A stretch of DNA of 64,000 nt from Chamaea fasciata (Eukaryota > Chordata > Aves > Passeriformes > Sylviidae), in contig JARCOQ010000009.1 of NCBI GenBank assembly GCA_029207755.1, positions 35,734,914-35,798,913 of the forward strand. The letters run 5' to 3'. Numbering within the stretch: position 1 is the stretch's first letter; the number at the start of each line of letters is the position of its first letter. Below are positions 22,084 through 31,887 of this stretch, piece by piece. The notes beneath the pieces are model-generated. The model made no database searches. It had not been told where the DNA came from and saw only the letters and a list, made by a program, of their open reading frames with translations. Both the position numbers and the translations under genes were made by a program.

Positions 22084-23394
22084 GGGCCCCATCCTGCCTA
22101 AGTGTTTCCTGGGAAGACAAAACCCCTCACTCCAAATGTCACCCCTTCCTCCTTGTTCTCCCCACTTAATACACTGCGCATGATGTCCTGTGGTCTGGGG
22201 TATCCCTGGGGTCACTTGGGATCCCCTGTCCTGGCTGTGGCCCCTCCTAACCTCCCCCACACCCCCAGCCCCTCCCCAGCGTGGCCGGACAAGGGGCAGG
22301 AAAGGCCTTGGCTCTGTGTGAGCTCAGCAAGAACAAAATTATCTCTGTGTGATCAGCCCTGTGCTCAGCACCCGGCCCCAGCTGTGTCCCGGTGCCAGCA
22401 TCTGTCCCCACAAGAGCTTTCCATGGCAATTGCCAGGACAGGTGAGCCAGGTGTGGTGTCCCAGTGAGGGCTGCCATGGAAACAGTGCCCAGCACTGCCC
22501 CTTTCTGTCTGGCTGAGCTGCCTTTGGCCCTGGCAGTGGCGTTTGCTGCTGGTTCCGCGGCGCCTGAGCAGCCAGCGCGGCACAGGGCAGGTGGTCATGG
22601 CACAGCCCCCAGCAAGGGATCCATTCTGGCTCTGGCCACTGACACCAGCCCTGAGCAAGGGGCCCAGGCACTGGGCTCAGGCCAGTGTCCATGGCCACAG
22701 CCCCTTGCCATGGCCCTGGGCAGCTTGGAATGATGATCCAGCCTCACTCCTGGCCCAGGCCAGGCCTGCAGTGTCCTTCCCCACAGCCTGTGTGCACAGA
22801 AGCACTTCCAGGGCTCTCTGCATTTCCCTTCCCCTCACTCTGGGCTCACTCACACACCTCCCAACAACCCACCTGCAGCTTGGAGTTGCAAGGAGTTCAG
22901 AGCTTGTCTGTCCTTCAGGAGATTTTTTTTAATTCTGCCTTCAGCCAACTCTGGATTTGTTTTTATTGTAGAACTTCTTCTGTGTCTAAATCATTCCTTG
23001 CATGGCTCTGCCTTGGGGAAGGGGAACCTCTTTGGTGGCCCCTTGGGCTTGGAAAACTCTTGAGGAGATTGTCAAATTTAGGAGTTTTAGATTGCTAAAA
23101 AAGGAAGAAAACCCCTCTTTGATTGTGTGCAGCCAGTTTTTCAAGTAAAGCAGTTCCCAGGTGAGTGAGGGGAGACAGGATAGGGTTGGGGAATGTGGAG
23201 GAAGGTTGTCCACACTGGGTCAGAGCTCAACGCACAACTTCTGTGAGTAGGCAAGTCTTCTTGGGAGACTTTCTGGGTTAATTTCTGCCACTGAATTCTG
23301 CAATCATCTCTTGTCTAAACAAAACAAATACACCTTTGAAAATAGGAATGTGGGTTTATTTGAGGCTCTTTGAAATATTTCTCAATAACTCTAG
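22084..23394. other. GC-rich duplicated stretch without a recognised gene
   Basis: Duplicated at 44644-45954. Overlapping frames are open on both strands in the GC-rich part (22240-22860), but none shows a recognisable domain, and copy A and B differ by frame-neutral and frame-breaking changes alike. I see no gene. Confidence 0.5.
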
Positions 23395-24330
23395 GAAAAA
23401 AGACTTCCTAATGAACTACACCCGACCAGAGGGAAATCAAGGCACAGCCATGGTTTGTCAGGACTTTTTCGATCCTAATGAGCCCCGTGGTGCTTTTGGT
23501 GCTGAGCCCTGGAACCTCAGGGCCTGAGAGGAGATTGCACAAACCTTTCCAGGAGTCAAAGTTGGAATAAAACCCAAAAGTGCCTGGACGCATTAATGGG
23601 TCCCACTTAGGTCCATGTCCAAAACAGGCTCCTCATGGAATCCTTGGAGAAGAGAATTGGAGGCCAGGATTGCACAAAAGCCTCTCAGAGACTCAGTGTG
23701 GGAAGGAAAATACAAAGTACCTTAAACCCTTTGAGTATCTCAAAGAATTAATGAGCCCCACTGAGCGTCAATGCAAAGCTCTAAATGGACTCATTAAAGC
23801 AGATAATTGGAGGTCATGATTGCACAAACCTCCCAGAGACTCAGTGGCAAAAAGAAGTACTTAAATTAACCTGAGGACCTTGAAGGATTAATGAGCCCAA
23901 CTGAGTGTTGTTACTGGCTAAGAATCTCAAGAGTCACATTAAAGCAGATAATTGGAGGCCAATTATCACCCACAGCATCCAGATTCTGTCAAAGAGTAGT
24001 TCCTAAAGAACTTTGAGTACCCTGAAGTACCAATGAGCCCCACTGAGGGTTTTTACTGACTAAGAATCCCAGGGGACTAGTTAAAGCAGATAATTAGAGG
24101 CCATGAATGCCAAACCTCCCACCGAGTCAGTTTTAAAAGGGAAACACAAAGTGCCTTAAAATAACTCAAGTGCCTTGAAGCATTATTGAGCCCTGCTGAG
24201 GATCATTACTGACAAAGCCTCTCAAGAGACTAATTAAAGCAGACAATTGGAATCCATGATTGCACAAACCTCTCAGAGACTCCAAGGCAAAAGCAAAACC
24301 CAAAGTCCTTTGAAGAACCTGCAGTCCCTG
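23395..24330 (+). repeat. ~145-bp tandem repeat, about 6 units (copy A)
   Basis: Units marked by GATTGCACAAACCTC..CAGAGAC, then a CAAAGTACCTTAAA-like block, ATTAATGAGCCCCACTGAG and TTAAAGCAGATAATTGGAGG. Unit landmarks lie near 23533, 23670, 23816, 23960, 24100 and 24257. Copy B holds only about three units. Confidence 0.8.
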
Positions 24331-24479
24331 GGAGCATTTAGGAGCCCCCCAGGGCCATTCCTGACCAAGGCTCCCCAAGGACTCCTTCCAGCACATCCTT
24401 GAGGCCACTGGGATGGGAGGGGGATGCTGAGGGCAGAATAAGGGGCTGACAGTGCCCAGCCTTGCTGGGGCTGTGACAG

Positions 24480-25000
24480 TGCAGTGGTTTGAAAGCAAAA
24501 CAAATGAGAGGCTCCAAGTCAGAGATATAATTTAATGGGGAAAAAAAGAAAGAAAAGTAAAATAAAAGAGATGCAATAATACAAAAGACCACCGACAGGG
24601 TCAGAATACAACTTGAGCGTAGTGATGGAAGCAGTCCAGGTCAGGTGGTCTTCCTGAAGCAGTGATCCTGTAGAAAGGTCTGGTAGCTCAGGTCCTCTGG
24701 GAATCCAGTGGGTAAGCACCCCTCTGGTGTTCAGAGTCTCAGCTTATATCCAGGCTGGAATGCTTGGTTCCTCCCTCTGGGCGGAGCATCTCACAATGGG
24801 ATGGTGAGTCATGTGATAAGGCCTGATGGGCCCATTAACAGGAGGTAGTCCAGGAGGGGGTTATCTGTGAGTCGTATGGCAAAGGTGCTGATGGGCCCAT
24901 TAACAGAAGATAAGCCAGAGTGGAGGAGGCAGGGAGCACTGCCTCACCTGGTTTCAACAGTTCATGAAGATGGTGATAGAATATACTTCAACCCAGGACA
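24480..25000 (-). repeat. 3' LTR of ERVL provirus
   Basis: 521 bp; on the minus strand TGTCCTGGGTTGAAG to CAAACCACTGCA. Contains the sense TATA-type box (GATATAAGC) and an A/T-rich polyadenylation region. It is of the same family as 30164-30681 and the solo LTR 41804-42328. Confidence 0.92.
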
Positions 25001-25264
25001 TTATCCACCCCTTATTCTATTACCATCTACATCATCCCAAATCAATACTTTCCTTAAACTACACACACACACACATATATACAATGAAAACCTACACACA
25101 GTTCTCACTTAAAATAAGGTCTCCTTGTGGTACACAGTGGGTTTCCCCATCCTTTTGCATCACCCACCAAGTGTAACCAGGTCCTTGAGCAAAGACAACC
25201 CCACAGATGGGTTTGCCCTTGCCCGAGGTGGGATTAATCCAAACAGTCTTTCCTAACATACCTC
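25001..25264 (-). pseudogene. pol: Integrase C-terminal domain in a shifted frame (ERVL)
   Basis: Immediately after the stop at 25265-25267, the minus strand continues open in another frame from about 25262 (GMLGKTVWINPTSGKGKPIC and onward, about 57 codons). This resembles the DNA-binding C-terminal part of the integrase and stops before the 3' LTR. A one-base indel near 25263-25270 therefore separates it from the catalytic core. Confidence 0.65.
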
Positions 25265-26347
25265 TCAGTGTACCACAGGGACCCTATCTCCATCCACTGT
25301 GTGCAAGGATTCAGAGTGGGCAGGACCAGCTCGATTGATGGACCCTCGTGTATTGACCATCCAGGTGACCTTCGCTAAGTTCAGTTCCCAATTTTTGAAG
25401 GTCCCTCCGCCAGGTGCCTTAAGGGTAGTTTTAAGCAGTCCATTGCAGCGTTCCACCTTCCCGGCACCTGGTGCATGATATGGGACATGGTATATCCATT
25501 TGATTCCGTGTTCTCTGGCCCAAGTGCTTATGAGGCCATTCTTGAAATGAGTCTCGTTGTCTGACTCAATTCTCTCAGGGGTGCCTTGTCTCCACAGGAT
25601 CTGCTTTTCTGGGCCCAAGATGGTGTTCCGGGCAGTAGCATGAGGCACAGGGTAGGTCTCCAGCCATCCAGTGGTTGCTTCCACCATGGTGAACACGTAG
25701 CGCTTGCCTTGGCGGGTTTGGGGAAGGGTGATGTAGTCAATTTGCCAGGCTTCCCCATACCTATACTTTGACCATCGTCCACCATACCACAGAGGCTTCA
25801 CTCGCTTGGCCTGTTTGATCACAGCACAGGTCTCGCAGTCATGGATAGCCTGGGAGATGCTGTCCATAGTAATGTCCACCCCTCGGTCACGAGCCCATCG
25901 ATATGTTGCATCTCTCCCTTGATGACCAGAGGTATCATGAGCCCAACGAGCTAGGAATAATTCTCCTTTGTGCTGCCAGTTTAGATCAACCTGAGATATT
26001 TTCACCTTGGCAGCTCGATCCACCTGCTCATTGTTATGATGTTCTTCATTAGCCCGACTCTTGGGTACGTGCGCATCCACGTGTCGAACCTTCATGGTCA
26101 GCTTTTCTACTCGGGTGGCGATGTCCTGCCAAATCTCAGCAGCCCAGATGGGTTTCCCTCTGCGCTGCCAGTTGGCCTTTCTCCAGCGGTCCAGCCATCC
26201 CCACAGAGCATTAGCTACCATCCACGAGTCAGTGTAGAGACAGAGCCTCAGCCACTTCTCTCGTTCAGCAATATCCAAAGCCAGCTGGACAGCTTTAAGC
26301 TCTGCGACCTGACTCGATCCACCTTCTCCCTCGGTAGCTTGTGCAAC
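25265..26347 (-). pseudogene. pol: RNase H end and integrase, ERVL pol
   Basis: Minus-strand open frame (first Met at 26278), in the same frame as the upstream RT. The first ~90 residues finish RNase H (LYTDSWMVANAL with a catalytic Asp; then VRHVDAHVPKS). Integrase follows: a zinc-binding HHCC module (HDTSGH at about 114 and CETC at about 148), then the DDE core with Asp in WQIDYITL (about 179), Asp in ESDNETHF (about 236) and Glu in GKVERCNGLLK (about 272). All three catalytic acids are present. It ends at TGA 25265-25267, ahead of the shifted C-terminal domain. It integrates proviral DNA when intact; here it is cut off upstream by a TGA at 26348-26350. Confidence 0.85.
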
Positions 26348-27970
26348 TCATCGTGTGGGGCTCCATACAGCAGTTTTCCATTTCCGGTTAGCACCCACAA
26401 TTCGGCAGGAACCGTCGGTGAAAAGGGCATATCGTCTCACACTCTCCGGTAGCTCGTTATATGGTGGGGCTTCCTCGGCCCGTGTCACTTGCTCCTCCTC
26501 TTCTTCAGAGGATAATCCAAAGGTCTCACCTTCAGGCCAGATTGTTATAATTTCCAGAACCCCAGGGCGATTCAGGTTTCCAATACGGGTGCGCTGCGTG
26601 ATCAGGGTGATCCATTTGCTCCACGTGGTGTCGGTGGTGTGATGTGTGGTAGGAACCTTTCCCTTGAACATCCACCCCAGCACCGGTAGTCGAGGTGCCA
26701 GAAGCAGCTGTGCTTCAGTACCAATCACCTCTGAGGCAGCTTGGACTCCTTCATAGGCAGCTAAGATTTCCTTCTCTGTGGGAGTGTAGTTGACTTCGGA
26801 TCCTCTGTAGCTTCGGCTCCAGAACCCCAGTGGTCGTCCCCAAGTCTCACCCGGCACCTTCTGCCAAAGGCTCCATGACAGACCATGGCTCCTGGCTGCA
26901 GAGTAAAGCACATTCTTCACCTCTGATCCCGTCCTGACTGGGCCAAGGGCTACCACATGAGTGATCTCCTGCTTGATCTGGGCGAAAGCTTGCTGCTGTT
27001 CTGGGCCCCAGTAGAAATCGTTCTTCTTGCAGGTAACCAGGTAGAGAGGGCTCACGATTTGGCTATACTCGGGAATGTGCATCCTCCAGAAGCCTATGGC
27101 ACCTAGGAAACCTTGTGTTTCCTTCTTGTTGGTCGGTGGAGACATTGCAGTGATCTTATTGATGACTTTGGTGGGAATCTGACGCCGTCCATCTTGCCAC
27201 TTCACTCCCAGAAACTGGATCTCTCGAGCAGGTCCCTTGACTTTGCTCCTCTTGATGGCGAAGCCGGCCTTCAGGAGAATCTGAATGATCTTCTCTCCCT
27301 TCTTAAAGACTTCCGTTGCAGTGTTTTTCCACATGATAATGTCGTCAATGTATTGCAGGTGTTCTGGAGCCTCGCCTTTTTCCAGTGCAGCCTGGATCAG
27401 TCCATTGCAAATGGTGGGACTGTGCTTCCACCCTTGGGGCAGTCGGTTCCAGGTGTACTGCACGCCCCTCCAGGTGAAGGCAAACTGAGGCCTGCATTCT
27501 GCTGCCAGAGGAATGGAGAAAAAGGTATTTGCAATATCAATGGTCGCATACCATTTTGCTGCCTTGGATTCCAGCTCATACTGAAGCTCCAACATGTCTG
27601 GTACGGCAGCGCTCACTGGTGGTGTGACTTCATTCAGGCCACGGTAATCCACTGTCAGTCTCCATTCTCCACTGGACTTACGCACAGGCCATATAGGGCT
27701 GTTAAAGGGTGAACAAGCCTTGCTTACCACCCCTTGGCTCTCCAGCTCACGAATCATCTTATGGATGGGAACTACAGAGTCTTTGTCGGTGCGATATTGC
27801 CGACGGTGCACTGTTGCTCTGGCGATCGGCACCTGTTGTTCTTCAACTTTCAGTAGTCCCACAGCAGAGGGGTCGTCTGAGAGTCCAGGCAAGGTACTCA
27901 GTTGTCTGATGCCTCCTGTCTCTAGAGCAGCTATGCTAAAAACCCAGCGGTATCCTCTTGGGTCTTTGAA
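26348..27970 (-). pseudogene. pol: Reverse transcriptase and RNase H start, ERVL pol
   Basis: A long minus-strand frame (first Met at 27892, 514 codons) directly after a TAG at 27971-27973 in the same frame. RT landmarks, numbered from that Met: WPVRKSSGEWRLTVDYRGLN (68-87), first catalytic Asp in ATIDIANTFFSIPL (about 119), LPQGWKHSP (151-159), and YIDD at 181-184. The thumb/connection follows, then RNase H begins with ALFTDGS near residue 488. The frame is broken by a TGA at 26348-26350 inside RNase H, after which the same frame continues open. Apart from that stop the RT looks complete, with all catalytic Asp residues. Function: copies the RNA genome into DNA. Confidence 0.9.
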
Positions 27971-28285
27971 CTACCTATTTCTGAGATAGTCTATGCCCAA
28001 AATGCATGGGGCCTCTGGACCAGTCCTAATGGGATGTTTCTGCCATTCGTTCCCAGTTAGATCTACTTCAGCTTCCAGTACAGTCAGCTCCTGGGATCCT
28101 CCGGTCACCCCAGAAATGGAAATGGGTTCCGCTCCCATGTACCTTGATGGCATCAGAGTACACTGAGCACCGGTATCAACCAGAGCCGTATATCTTTGTG
28201 GGTCAGATGTTCCAGGCCATCGGATCCACACAGTCCAGTAGATCCGATTGTCCCTTTCCTCTACCTGGCTAGAGGCAGGGCCCCC
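27971..28285 (-). pseudogene. pro: Retroviral aspartic protease, ERVL
   Basis: Lies between the gag TAG (28286-28288) and a second TAG (27971-27973), all in one reading frame. About 104 codons. The active site TALVDTGAQCTLMPS contains the D-T-G-A triad of retropepsins, and the C-terminal LGIDYL matches the conserved end motif (I-L-G-x-D). It has no start of its own, so in this layout it would need read-through of the gag stop. The TAG after LRNR may be a mutation or a second read-through point; the frame beyond it is open into RT. Confidence 0.85.
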
Positions 28286-29734
28286 CTATTCCTGGTCATG
28301 GCATACATTGCTCTCTTCTTGTAAATATGTTTCTGAGGTTCCTTCAAGAGGATCAGTCATATCATCATTCTTGTACCGTCTGGAGTTCTGTGCATGAGAG
28401 ACCGGAGCAACATTGATTCTAGATGGGGTCTTTGTGGTAGGTGTTTCTCTTTTCAGTTCACGTACCCGGGCTGCTAAGGAGGAGGTGGGTTTTCCATCCC
28501 ACTTCCTCATGTCTTCTCCATGCTCCCGAAGAAAAGACCAGAGGTTACCTCGTGGTGTGTATCCTCTCTCCCTGGCTGGGGAGCGCCTGCTCCTAATGGC
28601 AGAGACTCTCATTGGCTCTGGTTGGATATGGTAAATTTCTTCCTTAAGTTCTTTTTTCAGTTTCTGATGGCCTTCTTCAATCAAGTTCTGGACTTGCTCA
28701 GCCAGTCTTGTTTCCACAGACGAGACATGGGTACGAACTGGGGCAGTGACAGTGTCCTCGTAAATTCTTAGTTTATTAGCCAAGACACCTACCCTGTCCT
28801 CACCTCCCCTCCATTGCAGTGTTGCCAGGTAACGTGAGTACATCTCGGGTCCAAGCCGTGCAAATCTCAACCACATCCATGATGTGCACTGGACACCATC
28901 TGGGTTTTCAGGAAATCTCTCATCTTCTGAAAAAATGATCTCCAACACAGCCAATTCCCTCAGACATCGGATACCTTGTTCTATTGTGTTCCATTTTTCT
29001 TGGTGCACTTGGAGGTCTTCTTTACAAAGGTATCTATCCTTCACACTTGTTAGCAGTCGCTGCCAGAGGCTGAGAGGTTCTTGACTTTTCTCAATTCCTT
29101 GGTCAATGACCACATCCCGGGACAACGATCCCAGTTGCCTGGCCTCACTTCCATCTAGAATGGTGTCATTGGCTGCAGCGTCCCAGATGCGGAGCAGCCA
29201 GGTCAGGATGGACTCGTTGGTCTGGCGGGTGAATTCCCTTCGCAGGTCACGCAGCTCACCCAGAGATAGAGAGCGAGTGATGATTTCTGGCTCTGTCTCT
29301 TCTGCTGAGTGTGAAGGTCCTGCTGCACCCTCATCAGTCACTATGCGGACTGATTTGGTCCTTGATTTCTTCTTCTGAACAGGGGCAGCTGCTACTGGTT
29401 TAGGCTGTTCCGGTTTGGTGATGGTTTGTGTGGAGATGCTGATGGCACCTTTGGTCCCTTTCTCCCCTGTGACAGTCTGCATATATGTGGACACTGTTGC
29501 CTCACTTTTGGCTTCTTTCTCCTCTGTGATGGTCTGTGTAGATGAGGACACTGTTGCCTTGCCTTTGGTTCCTTTCGCCTCTGTGACACTCTGTGTAGAC
29601 ACTGATGCTGTTGCTCTGTTTCTTTTTCCCTCTTCCTCTTCCTTCAGAACACGCTGTGTCACACCATGTAGTGTTTTGATTCTAAGCATGGTGCGAGCCG
29701 TGCAGAGAAGACAAAGCAGGACTAACAACATCAT
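28286..29734 (-). CDS. gag: Gag polyprotein, ERVL
   Basis: Open minus-strand frame of 482 codons ending in TAG (28286-28288). It opens with a hydrophobic stretch (MMLLVLLCLLCTARTML). Four imperfect ~19-22-residue repeats follow (residues about 40-115: STQSVT / STQTIT / YMQTVT / STQTIT, joined by EAKGTKG-type linkers). Then comes a basic patch (KKKSRTKSVR) and, from about 165 to 370, a capsid-like helical region (LRDLRREFTRQTNESILTWL near its start). The C-terminus is basic. No zinc knuckle is seen. It is the structural protein that would assemble the particle. The frame is intact, which is notable beside the broken pol. Confidence 0.8.
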   Translation of the reverse strand: MMLLVLLCLLCTARTMLRIKTLHGVTQRVLKEEEEGKRNRATASVSTQSVTEAKGTKGKATVSSSTQTITEEKEAKSEATVSTYMQTVTGEKGTKGAISISTQTITKPEQPKPVAAAPVQKKKSRTKSVRIVTDEGAAGPSHSAEETEPEIITRSLSLGELRDLRREFTRQTNESILTWLLRIWDAAANDTILDGSEARQLGSLSRDVVIDQGIEKSQEPLSLWQRLLTSVKDRYLCKEDLQVHQEKWNTIEQGIRCLRELAVLEIIFSEDERFPENPDGVQCTSWMWLRFARLGPEMYSRYLATLQWRGGEDRVGVLANKLRIYEDTVTAPVRTHVSSVETRLAEQVQNLIEEGHQKLKKELKEEIYHIQPEPMRVSAIRSRRSPARERGYTPRGNLWSFLREHGEDMRKWDGKPTSSLAARVRELKRETPTTKTPSRINVAPVSHAQNSRRYKNDDMTDPLEGTSETYLQEESNVCHDQE

Positions 29735-30163
29735 GCTGTCCTTGGCATCCAGAGGCTACTCCATATTTTCAAAAACTGCTGTGTCATGCCTGAAAAGCTG
29801 GAAAAAATCATTCTTCACCCCTCCCCACAGGGGCTGGGTGAGATTGTTGAGGCCCCAGATGTAGCATCCTAGACCAGAACAAGAAAACAAAACTGGGTGT
29901 ATATTCTAAATGATGTTCATTGCCTCGGAGTTTACCAAGCAATGGACATAATAGACCAATAAAGCAATTTTAGTACCATATCCTGGGCTATGCAGGAGCA
30001 TTAAGACTGGCAGATAGTGTCCCAGTTGTGGAAAACTATAGAGAGATAGATATAAGACACATGTAAGCATGTTGAGCATCATAGCCAACAGGTGTCTTCT
30101 TCAATACAAAATTGTAATTCTGACTTTTCTCAATGCCTCGAGCCGCACGTTGGGCGCCAAAAA
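29735..30163 (-). other. ERVL leader between 5' LTR and gag
   Basis: Untranslated leader on the minus strand, holding the putative primer site next to the LTR (reverse complement of 30150-30163). Nothing else is recognised. Confidence 0.6.
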
Positions 30164-30681
30164 TGTAGTGGTTTGAAAGCAAAACAAATGAGAGGCTCCA
30201 AGTCAGAGATACAATTTAATAGGAAAAAAAAAAGAAAGTAAAATAAAATAGATGCAATAATACAAAAGACCACTGACAGGGTCAGAATGCAACCTGAGCG
30301 GACTGATGGAAGCAGTCCAGGTAAGGTGGTCTTCCTGAAGCAGTGATCCTGTAGAAAGGCCTGGTAGCTCAGGTCCTCTGGGAATCCAGTGGGTAAGAAT
30401 CCCTCTGGTGATCAGAGTCTCAGCTTATATCCAGGCTGGAATGCTTGGTTCCTCCCTCTGGGCGGAGCATCTCACAATGGGATGGTGAGTCATGTGATAA
30501 GGCCTGATGGGCCCATTAACAGGAGGTAGTCCAGGAGGGGGTTATCTGTGAGCTGTGTAGCAAAGGTGCTGATGGGCCCATTAACAGAAGATAAGCCAGA
30601 GTGGAGGAGGCAAGGAGCACTGCCTCACCTGGTTTCAACAGTTCATGAAGATGGTGATAGAATATACTTCAACCCAGGACA
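30164..30681 (-). repeat. 5' LTR of ERVL provirus
   Basis: 518 bp, direct repeat of 24480-25000 with about 20 scattered differences. Minus-strand start TGTCCTGGGTTGAAG and end CAAACCACTACA. It is the likely promoter of the provirus (TATA-type GATATAAGC). Confidence 0.92.
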
Positions 30682-31661
30682 GCCAGGAGGCCCCAGGGCC
30701 TCAGGACAAGGTGTCTCCTCACAGCCCTTGGTGGCACAGAGGCTGTGTGCCCCAGGACACCAGGATTTGGCTTCTCTTTGTCCCCACCTGTCATCACTGC
30801 CTGCAGTGCTCTGCTCTGGCTGGGGCCTGGGGACACTTTCTTAGTTTTGTGACAGCACACAGGCACAGAGAGCTTCAATCACTCAGGGCTGCGAAGGGTT
30901 TGAGAAGTGACTGGGGGAGAATCACTCCCAGCCCTTGGCACAGGAACCTCTGGCTGCAGGACAATGCAGCTGCAGCTCCTGCAGTGATCTCCTACAGCTG
31001 GAACATCCCAATGCCTACAGACTCTGTGAGTACAACTCTCTGAATATTTCTGGTGCAGGAGAGGGGAAAATCTCATGAAGCTCTGACACACTAAGAAATT
31101 GGGGAGTGCCCCAAAACCTCCTCAGAAACCTGGATACCCCGAAATCCCTTCAAGAACGTGAGATATCCAAAATCTCCATCAATAACAGGCTCCCCCTCTC
31201 TTCATCATTCCCAAATTTGTGCTGTTTCAATCCACAGCACACCCCATCTCCCCAGTCCCAACCCCAACCCATCCCACCCCTGCTGGACATCAAGACTCCC
31301 TTTCCAAGGTCTATTTCCCCCATTTCACACCTCTCAATCCTCATCCAACCCATCCTGCCTTATCCAGTGCCCACTTCACTCCTCTTGATTTGCTTCCCAC
31401 TTTGCCCAATCCCCTTCCAACCGCATTCCACCCTGAGGGGCGGTGGAATCACGTAATTTTGGGGTGGAATTGAGCAGTTTTCAGTGGCATTGAGTTGTTT
31501 TGAGGTGACAGATCAAACCCTCCTGCCTCTTTGAGTGCAAAGACGTGGAGAAAACTTCACCAAATACTCCCCAAACCTCCACATGCTACCAAGTAACTCC
31601 CTGAATCCCAGATTCCCTTGAAACACTGGTAGAAAATGAGGCTTTAGATGCCTTTGATGAG
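30682..31661. other. Duplicated flank 3' of the zinc-finger pseudogene (copy A)
   Basis: Matches parts of 46575-49826 in copy B, where the ~300-bp segment 46735-47035 and a CR1 are additionally present. It includes a C-rich stretch (31240-31420). No gene is recognised; it is probably the 3' flank of the zinc-finger unit. Confidence 0.5.
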
Positions 31662-31667
31662 TTTATT
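31662..31667 (-). terminator. Polyadenylation signal AATAAA, zinc-finger pseudogene A
   Basis: TTTATT on the plus strand, about 220 bp beyond the stop codon of the zinc-finger frame. The equivalent signal is conserved in copy B at 49827-49832, which supports it as the original polyadenylation signal. Confidence 0.5.
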
Positions 31668-31887
31668 GATTATTGCCCAAATTTTGTCTGTTTTAAAGGG
31701 ATGAAAATGAATCAAAAGAGTATTAGGGAAAACCAAACGAAAAGACCACCAACCAGTGTCTCCCCAGTGCAGATCACTGGGGATGTGGGTGACCAGGTCT
31801 CTGCGCAATATGGGTCCAGTAATGGGAGATGGAGTTGGAGCAGAGCACAGAGCTCTTCCCACAGCTGGGGCACTTGCAGGGCTTCCC

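Larger units (their letters stand above)
24480..30681 (-). mobile_element. Near-complete ERVL (class III) provirus
   Basis: A minus-strand provirus with LTRs 24480-25000 (3') and 30164-30681 (5'), about 96% alike by eye. The minus-strand order is gag (29734-28286), protease (28285-27971), RT/RNase H (27970-26348) and RNase H/integrase (26347-25265). There is no env, as expected for ERVL. Flanks GACAG and GCCAG fit a 5-bp target duplication with one mismatch. Copy B (about 46570-46590, GGGGCTGTGCCAGGAGGCC) gives the empty site with a single GCCAG. The GCACGTTGGGCGCCAAAAA sequence beside the 5' LTR (30150-30163, reverse complement TTTTTGGCGCCCAACG) is a plausible primer site of the TGGCGCCCAACG type. 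Confidence 0.93.

Noticed and set aside
22247..22932. Overlapping 80-130-codon frames as a conserved host gene (also at 44797-45479)
   Set aside because: All frames on both strands are open together because of GC content; conservation between copies reflects recent duplication or conversion. No domain.
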